A stretch of 64,000 nt of DNA from Phycisphaerae bacterium. Its GTDB lineage: Bacteria > Planctomycetota > Phycisphaerae > UBA1845 > CAIVHJ01. The position numbers were made by a program, and so were the translations under genes. The notes under the pieces were generated by a model. The model worked only from the letters and a program-made list of their open reading frames with translations, ran no database searches and was not told the DNA's origin. Position 1 is the stretch's first letter. Each line of letters opens with the position of its first letter. The stretch covers positions 106,706 through 170,705 of the forward strand of contig JAJVHX010000003.1 of assembly GCA_022072405.1 (NCBI GenBank), written 5' to 3'. This document shows, one piece after another, positions 16,720-23,394 of this stretch.

Positions 16720-18081
16720 TCATAACATATTGTCAATAATGGGCCTGGAGGGGATCGAACCCCCGACCAAGTGATTATGAGTCACCTGCTCTAACCGCTG
16801 AGCTACAGGCCCTTTATAAGTAAGAATAAGCTCTTCTTGATCTTGCGTATCATGCTCATCAAATGAGCATTCAGTGTTTTCTACAGTTTGCGACTCGTTA
16901 CCGGTCTCTACTGCAGCGCTTTTTGCAGCGCGCTGAGCATTGCCAGTTTCAGCGGCTTGTTCTGAGCCATTAGGACGCTCGCTCAAGCCCGCTGCATGAT
17001 TATACAGGTGATCGGATACGATTGTGTAGTGGCGGTCCTCTACGGCCACACTATGGCCCAACCAGTTGGCGACTGCATGGCTGGGGAATTTCTCTCTGAA
17101 GTCACTCACCGCCGACTGTCGTAACACCTGAAAGACTCGCCCCCACGGGACCAGACCAGCCCGTTGGATAATAGCTCGCCCGTTACGGCGGAGGTTGTTG
17201 TCGCTCATTGAGACGAGCCGGGTTTCCCCGTCTGCCGCCAAATCGAAAGCATCCTGCAACATCCGCATCAGTGAGGGTATGATCGGGACTAGACGCTGAT
17301 CCTTACCGTCGAATCGCTCAGTTTTCGGCGAGCGAACCAATAGCCGCCCACGTTCCCAATCCACTGAGTCCCAGGTCAGCTGGTGCGATTCACTGGGAAC
17401 CCGCACCCCGGCGTAGCGGGCCAGTGCAAACAATGTCCGCCAGCCCTGATTCGGACAGGCGGCAATAATTTTCTCAATCTCATCGTTGGTTACATACCGA
17501 TCACGTTCTGCAGCAACACTCGCTGATGTAAGGTGTTCGAACGGATTTCTGAGAATCAACTCACAACGGACGGCTGCACTGAAAAAAACCTTGGCATTGC
17601 GGACATGGTGACGAACGGACGCTACGGAAAGTCCGTGCTTCTGTAAGTACCCCACCCAATCTTCTGCCTGATCCGGCAGAATACTCCGAATATTGGTAAT
17701 GGCTGGCAAAAATCCCAGCAGCTTATCTTTGGTCTGATGCAGTTTGGCTATAGTGGCGGGCTTCAAATCTGTTCGGCGGGTGATATACCGCTCCAGCCAT
17801 GCACCCAGTTGGACGCTCTCACGGGCTTTCACCAGTTCCACGCGGGCCAGCCGATCATAGACCATATCCGGCAGACCAGCCAGCCAGTTGGCTATGGCCG
17901 CATCGGGTGGTTCATTGGCAGCTTTGAGCGCCTGCAGCTTCTCAATCTTGCGTTTGGTTTCACTGGCCAGGTCCAGCCCGCACGTTCCCAGCCGAATCGT
18001 TCGCCGCTCACCTTCAGAGTTGGTGAACTGCACCGCCCAGCCGGGTTTCCGCTTGCTACTCAATCGAATTAACGATGCCAT
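16720..18081 (-). CDS. Tyrosine recombinase/integrase reading through the tRNA
   Basis: A 453-residue site-specific recombinase that integrates and excises the element. An N-terminal SAM-like region (LGAWLERYITRRTDLKPATIAKL) precedes the catalytic domain: ARYAGVRVPSE (first Arg), RSPKTERF (Lys), WLGHS and the nucleophile Tyr352 in EDRHYTIVSDH. The usual HxLR box reads FQVLRQS, with Gln at the His position. From residue 424 the frame runs through the tRNA gene (KGPVAQRLEQVTHNHLVGG), so the last 30 residues are a product of integration. Joining the two att cores would instead give, in the same frame, a 510-residue protein ending at 36629. The gene is three bases downstream of the HTH gene. Confidence 0.9.
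   Translation of the reverse strand: MASLIRLSSKRKPGWAVQFTNSEGERRTIRLGTCGLDLASETKRKIEKLQALKAANEPPDAAIANWLAGLPDMVYDRLARVELVKARESVQLGAWLERYITRRTDLKPATIAKLHQTKDKLLGFLPAITNIRSILPDQAEDWVGYLQKHGLSVASVRHHVRNAKVFFSAAVRCELILRNPFEHLTSASVAAERDRYVTNDEIEKIIAACPNQGWRTLFALARYAGVRVPSESHQLTWDSVDWERGRLLVRSPKTERFDGKDQRLVPIIPSLMRMLQDAFDLAADGETRLVSMSDNNLRRNGRAIIQRAGLVPWGRVFQVLRQSAVSDFREKFPSHAVANWLGHSVAVEDRHYTIVSDHLYNHAAGLSERPNGSEQAAETGNAQRAAKSAAVETGNESQTVENTECSFDEHDTQDQEELILTYKGPVAQRLEQVTHNHLVGGSIPSRPIIDNML
16740..16812 (-). tRNA. tRNA with CAT anticodon, probably tRNA-Ile2 (lysidine type)
   Basis: A complete cloverleaf on the minus strand: 7-bp acceptor GGGCCTG/CAGGCCC, D arm GCTCAGCGGTTAGAGC, anticodon arm GGTGA-CTCATAA-TCACT, T arm GGGGG-TTCGATC-CCCTC and discriminator A; no CCA is encoded. 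Anticodon CAT allows elongator Met or Ile2. The D and anticodon arms (GAGCAGGTGACTCATAATC) closely resemble bacterial tRNA-Ile2, so that is preferred. The 5' 42 bases are repeated at 36851-36892, showing that this copy was rebuilt by integration of the element. Confidence 0.85.
16771..16812 (-). repeat. attL core (42 bp, tRNA 5' half)
   Basis: Left copy of the 42-bp identity, covering acceptor 5' strand, D arm and anticodon arm. Flanking bases differ on both sides from the right copy, so the identity is exactly 42 bases. It lies in the integrase reading frame at a codon boundary. Confidence 0.88.
16912..16931 (+). repeat. Candidate integrase arm-type site, left
   Basis: TGCAGCGCTTTTTGCAGCGC, two GCAGCGC units spaced by T5, lies 100 bases inside the left core. 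The identical 20-mer lies 83 bases inside the right core. Both are within coding sequence (AAKSAA in each). The binding role is inferred from position only. Confidence 0.5.
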
Positions 18082-18084
18082 GAT

Positions 18085-18300
18085 TCAACCTCGATTCCGA
18101 ACGCTCCGTTTGACTCGCAACTCCAAGCCCAGCACCCTGCAGACGGCCTGTAACCGCTCACCGGACAGGTCCGCATCACCGGCGAAGTATTTTTGAATCG
18201 CCCGCATCCTCACTACTGGCTGAGTCAGCTTGCCGATAGCGTAGCAGGATAAACCCTGTCGCTTGGCCTCACGGATGATAATCTCCCGGAATGATTCCAT
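18085..18300 (-). CDS. Small helix-turn-helix DNA-binding protein
   Basis: A 71-residue protein with an XRE-like layout: FREIIIREAKRQGLSCYAIGKLTQ as the first helices, then MRAIQKYFAGDADLSGERLQAVCRVLGLEL, typical of phage-repressor-type HTH domains. It ends three bases before the integrase start, so the two are likely cotranscribed, and it may control integrase expression or excision. Its target is unknown. No extra domain is present. Confidence 0.72.
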   Translation of the reverse strand: MESFREIIIREAKRQGLSCYAIGKLTQPVVRMRAIQKYFAGDADLSGERLQAVCRVLGLELRVKRSVRNRG

Positions 18301-18329
18301 TGTTGCACCTGCAAACAGTGTAGCGCATT

Positions 18330-18563
18330 TTAGGACGCATGTCCAGCGGATTGTTGTTCAATCCACGATTTTAATCCGTCCAGTGGGTAGCGGATTGTTT
18401 TCCGGTTGCTGCACGCACCCGCCGTTTGATTCATACAAACGTGAGGAACCTTACCCGCCTTTGTAAGTGCCCACAAGCTGCGCGGCGAGATAGCCAGCAT
18501 CCGCGCCGCTTCTTTCGGTCGCAGCAGTAGTGGTTTTTCAACAGTTTCATTGATCCACTTCAT
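18330..18563 (-). CDS. Helix-turn-helix protein, AlpA/excisionase-like
   Basis: A 77-residue protein with the MerR-like winged helix of excisionases: LLLRPKEAARMLAISPRSLWALTKAGKVPHV, followed by KTIRYPLDGLKSWIEQQ. Such proteins bend DNA at att sites or regulate element genes. The sequence AGKVPHVCMN plus Cys residues in NQTAGACSNRK are slightly unusual. It overlaps the preceding gene by four bases (ATGA). As the best excisionase candidate of the element it would act with the integrase; the similar gene at 20849-21064 is a second candidate. Confidence 0.75.
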   Translation of the reverse strand: MKWINETVEKPLLLRPKEAARMLAISPRSLWALTKAGKVPHVCMNQTAGACSNRKTIRYPLDGLKSWIEQQSAGHAS

Positions 18564-18787
18564 GCTATATCACCTCGATTTACCAGGTCGATAATTTCCT
18601 TCAAGGCTTCAGCTTCGGCGTGTTCGCGGGCTTGCCCTCCGTCGAATTCCCGAATCGCCGCCCGCTCTGACCACCGCTCCCGCCAATACTCCGATAGCTG
18701 CTCCGGGGTGATGGTCAGCTCCGGTTCGCTGATCCGCTCCGGTGATTGGAATAGCCCGTTCAAAAAATCGACCGTGTTCATTTTCAT
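18560..18787 (-). CDS. Hypothetical protein of the integrated element
   Basis: A 75-residue acidic protein with no domain I recognise. It is mostly helical in appearance: ITPEQLSEYWRERWSERAAI and AREHAEAEALKEIIDLVN. It is coupled by an ATGA overlap to the AlpA-like gene that follows, and lies 128 bases after the ATPase gene. Its conserved position in the element operon supports it being a real gene; the role is unknown. Confidence 0.6.
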   Translation of the reverse strand: MKMNTVDFLNGLFQSPERISEPELTITPEQLSEYWRERWSERAAIREFDGGQAREHAEAEALKEIIDLVNRGDIA

Positions 18788-18915
18788 TCGTTTACCCTGA
18801 TACCCTTCCCGCCAGCCGTCCCAACCGTCCTACGCGCCCCTGTCTCAGCAATTCTCTGTTAAGCTAGATAGATTCAGGGTCGGCTGGGACGGCTAGGACG
18901 CTTGGCAGACTAGGC

Positions 18916-20562
18916 TTAGCCATTTCCGCATAACAACGCCGACTCTTTGGGTATTCCCAAGTCAAGCCCATAAATCCGCTCAATCTTCACCAGTTGTGAC
19001 AATGTAACCTTTGCAAAGGTTCGTTGACCGTTGTTTTTGCTGGTGATTATTCCGTACCGCTTCATAGTGGAAGTAATTCCCCGTGATGACCAGTGTTTGA
19101 ATGTGTTTGGCTCTGTCTCGTTGGCTCGCCTGAGCAATTCATTGGTAGTTAAGACGTGATGACCGCTGCTCAATACGCTCGTTGCAAGTAGTTTCAGCAA
19201 TGTTTCATCCGCATCGGGAACCGTATCATCACGGTTTAGCTCGATCAGTTGCCGGGCATGATCCTGAATCAGCGGGAGTAATGCATCCGCTCCCAAACCC
19301 TCAAGCCATGCCGCAATCGCCATGATCGGCTGCCATAATTCATAATCCCGCCCGCTCATGGCTGGGCACACGTCTGAGCGGTCCGCCAGTTCAAGCCATG
19401 TCGGACCATGTTCAAGGGCAATGGCGTGAAGGTTATCCCGTAAATCCGCCCACCGTTGGGGATCGGCGTCGATCCGCCGTCGGGGTTTTTCGCTGGTTGG
19501 ATCGGCCCGAAACATATTGATTCGTATGCACCGACTGGCCAGCGCTTCAGGCAATGATCCGATGCAGGCAATCGCTTTCGGACCGTAAACGTCAAAAGTG
19601 ACCGTTCGGAATTTCCCATCACCTGATGATTCCATCCGCTGAGCGGGTGTGCCGCGTTTGTAACCGCTGAGCAAGATATTGCGCAGCTCGCCCGCTTCGG
19701 GTGATCCATCGCGCAACCGCTCCGCTTCATCCAGCAGCAGCACCCCGCCGCGTTCATGCAGCGTTCGGAATAGAGCGGGTGCGGTCATGTTTGCACTGGG
19801 GAGCGGTCGGAAAACGATCCGCTTCAAAACCTCGAATACCTGGCTCTTGCCGCTGCCCAGCGGTCCGCCGACAGCTAGATATGGAACCGCTGACCATGCG
19901 GGATAAACGTAGCTGAGGATCGACCACAGCGCCAGCGTTGCTGTTGTTCCCCCAGCCGATTCCGCTGGAAAATCCAGATAGTCTGCCACCGCTCGGCACA
20001 GTTCCTGAAATACTCCGACCGGATCGGGAGCGGGTTCATCTTCAAGCCAGAACTGCCTGGATTGGCTGCTCCAGCCCGATGATTGGGTTATCGCTGGTGG
20101 TGTCGGTTGCGGATGAATCCAGAATCGTCCGCTGTCGGTTTGAATGTGATCCGTTAAGTCAATCTTTTCCCGCCGACCGTTTGCCCAGCGGAGATACAGC
20201 ATCCATTGCCCGACCGGTCCGCTCTCGCCCATGCTGATCACCGGAATTGCGCAACCTGATACTTCGTCGGTGTGAAATATCTCCGGTCGGATCAGACGGG
20301 TAACGTCAATCTCGCCGTCGGGCTTGGCTGGTGCTCGATTCAAATCGTTGACGATTTGCAGAAGATAGTTTGATAGTTGCTGACGCGGTAGATCAGGAAT
20401 TATTCGAGTGGCTTTATCAATAAAATCTTCCCTCGCACTCGATCGACACACATCCAGCTTGTCACTGTGCAGTACTTCATCGCTTCGATAAATCAATAGC
20501 TTAACCAACCGGCCAACCGGTACATAGCGAAGCTCATAACTGGGGGCAGTGGTGGTGCTCAT
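18916..20562 (-). CDS. P-loop ATPase (DUF3631-like, primase/helicase-type) of the element
   Basis: A 548-residue protein with a P-loop ATPase core. Walker A is GGPLGSGKS at about residues 230-239 and Walker B is GGVLLLDEAERL at about 270-281; YGPKAIACIGSLPEALASRC at about 320-340 resembles DUF3631 ATPases of phages and mobile elements. An N-terminal part of about 200 residues is unrecognised, and the C-terminal part has a winged-helix look (NTFKHWSSRGITSTMKRYG). It could act in element replication as a helicase-like motor. Its ATG overlaps the stop of the preceding small gene by four bases. No primase or replication origin was identified. Confidence 0.72.
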   Translation of the reverse strand: MSTTTAPSYELRYVPVGRLVKLLIYRSDEVLHSDKLDVCRSSAREDFIDKATRIIPDLPRQQLSNYLLQIVNDLNRAPAKPDGEIDVTRLIRPEIFHTDEVSGCAIPVISMGESGPVGQWMLYLRWANGRREKIDLTDHIQTDSGRFWIHPQPTPPAITQSSGWSSQSRQFWLEDEPAPDPVGVFQELCRAVADYLDFPAESAGGTTATLALWSILSYVYPAWSAVPYLAVGGPLGSGKSQVFEVLKRIVFRPLPSANMTAPALFRTLHERGGVLLLDEAERLRDGSPEAGELRNILLSGYKRGTPAQRMESSGDGKFRTVTFDVYGPKAIACIGSLPEALASRCIRINMFRADPTSEKPRRRIDADPQRWADLRDNLHAIALEHGPTWLELADRSDVCPAMSGRDYELWQPIMAIAAWLEGLGADALLPLIQDHARQLIELNRDDTVPDADETLLKLLATSVLSSGHHVLTTNELLRRANETEPNTFKHWSSRGITSTMKRYGIITSKNNGQRTFAKVTLSQLVKIERIYGLDLGIPKESALLCGNG

Positions 20563-20852
20563 CGCCGTTTCCCCCTGATTAACGCCAGCTTCGGGGTCGG
20601 CTTCATATCATCATCCCTGTTACCCACCGTTGCATGTGTAACATACGTCACTTGCGTCACTGTATTTTCACAATTTGTCAACCTCATAACTTGCTTGCGC
20701 AGCTCAGCCACTTCAGCGACCATCTCGCTAAACTCCGCTCGCGTCGGTGCGGGCGGATCGAACTTTGGAAGCCAGCGCCAAAAATATTCTGGATCGTCGA
20801 GCATTTTTTCGCGGTCGGGGTGATCGTGGGATATCCAGCCAATGTGTCTCAT
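20559..20852 (-). CDS. Hypothetical protein of the integrated element
   Basis: A 97-residue protein with no recognised domain. It begins with an aromatic-rich stretch (ISHDHPDREKMLDDPEYFWRW), continues with a short coiled segment (FSEMVAEVAELRKQVMRL) and has a Thr/Val-rich end. It overlaps both neighbours by four bases, upstream with the HTH protein and downstream with the ATPase, so all three are translated as a unit. Function unknown. Confidence 0.6.
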   Translation of the reverse strand: MRHIGWISHDHPDREKMLDDPEYFWRWLPKFDPPAPTRAEFSEMVAEVAELRKQVMRLTNCENTVTQVTYVTHATVGNRDDDMKPTPKLALIRGKRR

Positions 20853-21064
20853 TGGTCACCCCCAGACTGCCAAGAGTTCCACGTTGCACGATTCGGACAA
20901 CCAGCCTCAAGCCATGCTTTGATTTCGTTCGCCGAAAAACGGATTTCCTTGTCTGGTAATTCAATGTGGGGGATAAGGCCCGCTTTGGCCAATCGTGCGG
21001 ACCGGCCATTCGGATAGCGAAGCATCGAGTCCAATTGAGAAGGTTTTAGCAGTTCATTTTCCAT
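20849..21064 (-). CDS. Helix-turn-helix protein, AlpA-like
   Basis: A 71-residue winged-helix protein: LLKPSQLDSMLRYPNGRSARLAKAGLIPHIEL, then KEIRFSANEIKAWLEAGC. It is the first gene of the coupled group HTH, hypothetical, ATPase and, as in other integrated elements, may regulate that operon or act as a directionality factor. It is similar in layout but not in sequence detail to the protein at 18330-18563. Confidence 0.75.
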   Translation of the reverse strand: MENELLKPSQLDSMLRYPNGRSARLAKAGLIPHIELPDKEIRFSANEIKAWLEAGCPNRATWNSWQSGGDQ

Positions 21065-21134
21065 AACCTATTGAAACATAGGTTAAAAAAATGATTGGTC
21101 CAGCAGCTAGGTCGGGAGTTTGAGGGAGTTTCGA

Positions 21135-21743
21135 TCAGTTTGATTTCAGGATTGCTGGTTTCAGATTGGGGATATCATTACAACAAAATACATACGATTG
21201 ACGATTGAGTTTCAGGTATCGAATCTTACCCGTTTCCATTTGGGTTTTCAGCTTAGCAACTGTCATGTCACCACCCCACTTATCAGCCGTTTTTTGAAGA
21301 GTCATTGGCGTAGATGGATTCGGAAAATCGTATCCGCTCATACCCCCACCCGCCGGTGCACTTTTTAGTGAATTGTCGTTTGCCCTGTATTCTGGAATGT
21401 TGTTTATATCAGCTACAGCACGATTCAGAAGATCGGCTGCAGCGATAAATCTACCATGTTTTAACTCGTTCAGAGAATCGGACAAAGAATCTGAGATTCG
21501 GATTCGATCATTCTTGAATTCTGGCCATTGCTCAGACAGTTGCATCAAGTATGATCTGGCATAGGAAAGGTCCCCTTCGAGAAACTTAAAATCATCTGAC
21601 TCATATTCTTGTTTACAAAGGATGTTAATGTAGCTCATCAGGTAGTGTCGTAAGTAAGATAGCTCATGAGCCAAGCTATTGGGTTTCGCGGTCGGGTGGT
21701 TAAGTATCAGATCGTGTTGCTGCTTGGATTCTGTCTTGTTCAT
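21135..21743 (-). CDS. Hypothetical protein of the integrated element
   Basis: A 202-residue protein, unrecognised as a whole. The first 130 residues look helical (LAHELSYLRHYLMSYINILC, RSYLMQLSEQWPEF, LLNRAVADINNIPEY). The last 60 residues (TPMTLQKTADKWGGDMTVAKLKTQ, IRYLKLNRQSYVF) look like a small DNA-binding winged helix: MTLQKTADKWGG fits an HTH entry. The ATG at 21743 is preferred with AAGG nine bases upstream; a GTG two codons earlier is possible. It has its own spacing from the downstream operon (70 bases). Role unknown. Confidence 0.6.
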   Translation of the reverse strand: MNKTESKQQHDLILNHPTAKPNSLAHELSYLRHYLMSYINILCKQEYESDDFKFLEGDLSYARSYLMQLSEQWPEFKNDRIRISDSLSDSLNELKHGRFIAAADLLNRAVADINNIPEYRANDNSLKSAPAGGGMSGYDFPNPSTPMTLQKTADKWGGDMTVAKLKTQMETGKIRYLKLNRQSYVFCCNDIPNLKPAILKSN

Positions 21744-21841
21744 GGCCACCTACCTTTTGATCGGGTCGCGCCCGACGGTCAACGGCGTAGGTGGTTCCAT
21801 TGATCCGTCAGGCACGATTCGCGGGGATCAGCCGCTCCCGA

Positions 21842-22447
21842 TTATTCGGAGTTTCCAGTATCCGGCGTAATGGTGATTAGCGTGTTATGATTGATATGAT
21901 ATAGCATGTGATATTTTCCGTATTCTGTTTGTTTAATCCCTAGATTGATAAACAACCCGTCTGGACAATATACGTCTCCGTTTGCGATGTTATTTGTGTC
22001 GATGTTTTGGATTATCGCATAATAAAAAGCGGAAGTCTTTTGATTTACCTTATATTCATGGCATATTGATGTCTCGTTTTCATTTATCACCGAATCGACA
22101 ATAAAGCCTTTCAGGTGCTCTTTCTCTTTGATATCTGGATGCATCGCCCTGAACGCTTCGGATGTTCCATATTGGGCGGCCTCAATGTAACCCGGAACAG
22201 AAGGTGATGATTGAATCGGCGGATTGCTTAAATCAATGCAGAAAATATCTCCAGTTCTTGTTTCCATTACTCTCTTTGGCTTGTATGTACTTTTCAAATA
22301 ATCGAATATTTCCACATCACTCAAAGGCTTTTCAATAAATTCGTCGAGTTCTTTTTTAACTTGTCCAATTCTTTCTCTTTTGTATTTATATAAAGGTCTT
22401 TGGCTTCTTGACTATAAAACAATAATACATTTTTGCCCTTTGATTTT
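21842..22447 (-). pseudogene. Remnant of an unrecognised gene, 5' truncated and frameshifted
   Basis: From 22324 to 21842 one frame codes for about 160 residues (VEIFDYLKSTYKPKRVMETRTG ends of which are shown only in part), with no recognised domain. Upstream, another frame gives NVLLFYSQEAKDLYINTK and EKELDKLKK, which would join smoothly to ELDEFIEKPLSDVEIF if one base changed in the T6 run at 22352-22357. The 5' end then runs into the terminase-like remnant at about 22450. So this looks like a gene damaged by a homopolymer indel and cut at its 5' side; a sequencing indel in the run is also possible. Confidence 0.55.
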
Positions 22448-22450
22448 CGA

Positions 22451-22912
22451 GTTATTGGTTCTTCTGTGGCCGTTCACAAGTGGATCAAACATCCCACCTG
22501 GCCATTCAGCGAACGAGGACCGTGGGATGTGGAGCAGGTGCGGTAGTGGCGAAAAGCGTTCCTCAATGCGGTGATCGATAAACCGATTCCGCCCAGTGCG
22601 CCACCTGCGCTGACCAGCGAACTGGCCAGCAAACTCGCTTCAGCAATGCAGGTGGAGCGGGTGAAGCTGGCCCAGGTGCGCCGCAAGAAAGCCGAACTGG
22701 AACTCTCGATTCTTAATGGTGAGCGGATACTAGTGGAAGAGGTACAACTTCGCTGGGGCCGGATCGCCGAAGAACTCAAGGCGGCGCTGATGGTTCTGCC
22801 CAAGAGCGTCGCGCCGCTGCTGGTGAACCAACCTCTGGAACATATTCAAAGCCTGTTAGAAGAGCAGATCGTTCGCTTGCTGACTGAACTGGCGAGTAAA
22901 CTGCATGTTTAG
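22451..22912 (+). pseudogene. Phage terminase small subunit-like (Nu1) remnant
   Basis: The frame starting near 22451 reads VAVHKWIKHPTWPFSERG and PWDVEQVR, typical of the DNA-binding N-terminus of Nu1-like packaging proteins, then meets TAG at 22544-22546, and continues in the same frame as WRKAFLN, then a coiled-coil body (QVERVKLAQVRRKKAELELS, EEVQLRWGRIAEELKAAL) to 22912. The start is missing and the nonsense codon sits where an Arg is usual (VRRW/VRxW), so the gene is dead unless readthrough occurs. It supports a phage-related origin of part of the element. No large terminase is present. Confidence 0.7.
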
Positions 22913-23394
22913 CGACGCCCTTGATATGCAGCCGACGCAGAACGGCTTGCGGACTTCGTCCGTCGCTGCGCGTCAAGGGCTTGAACAATCATTCAGCAAA
23001 CGGCAGATGCCGGTCGAGCAGACCCGGCCCTCGGAGTAGGCCGAGCATCATCACGCTGTTGAACATACATGAACCAGCACCTGCTCAATAGTTGGTGAGC
23101 CACTACTCCAGGAATACCGCGATTTCGAGGGTCGGCCGATCTAGGCCCAGATGACTAATCTATTCGACGTAATATTCTTGTGCCGAAGTAATAATAACAG
23201 CCAGTTTCCTATAAACTCCTCTTTCTGGATTGCAGGTTCGCACGGAATTAACATCTTCTAGCTCCTATTGTTCAGCATTCTTAACAACACCACTCCTTGA
23301 ACACATCTTACGCCAAAGGTAAAGTACAACTGATCTTGTACATTTGCTGCGGCTGTTTCAATCCTACCCTATTCAAGCCCGCTGGGAGAAAAGC
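22913..23394. other. Intergenic region upstream of the giant RHS gene
   Basis: About 480 bases without a gene. An imperfect inverted repeat (GCCCTTGATATGCAGCCGAC at its left arm, GTCGCTGCGCGTCAAGGGC at its right arm) spans 22917-22981 and could form a long hairpin after the terminase remnant. A weak promoter candidate is listed separately. The rest (about 23000-23280) shows nothing I can interpret. Confidence 0.45.
23297..23325 (+). promoter_or_regulatory. Candidate sigma70-type promoter of the RHS gene
   Basis: TTGAAC at 23297-23302 and TAAAGT at 23320-23325 are separated by 17 bases, each matching the consensus at four of six positions. It lies about 70 bases upstream of the chosen RHS start. 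Confidence 0.3.

Noticed and set aside
16720..16812. GPVAQRLEQ-type sequence as a protein domain
   Set aside because: It is simply the translation of the tRNA gene; the same peptide would appear wherever this tRNA is read in that frame.
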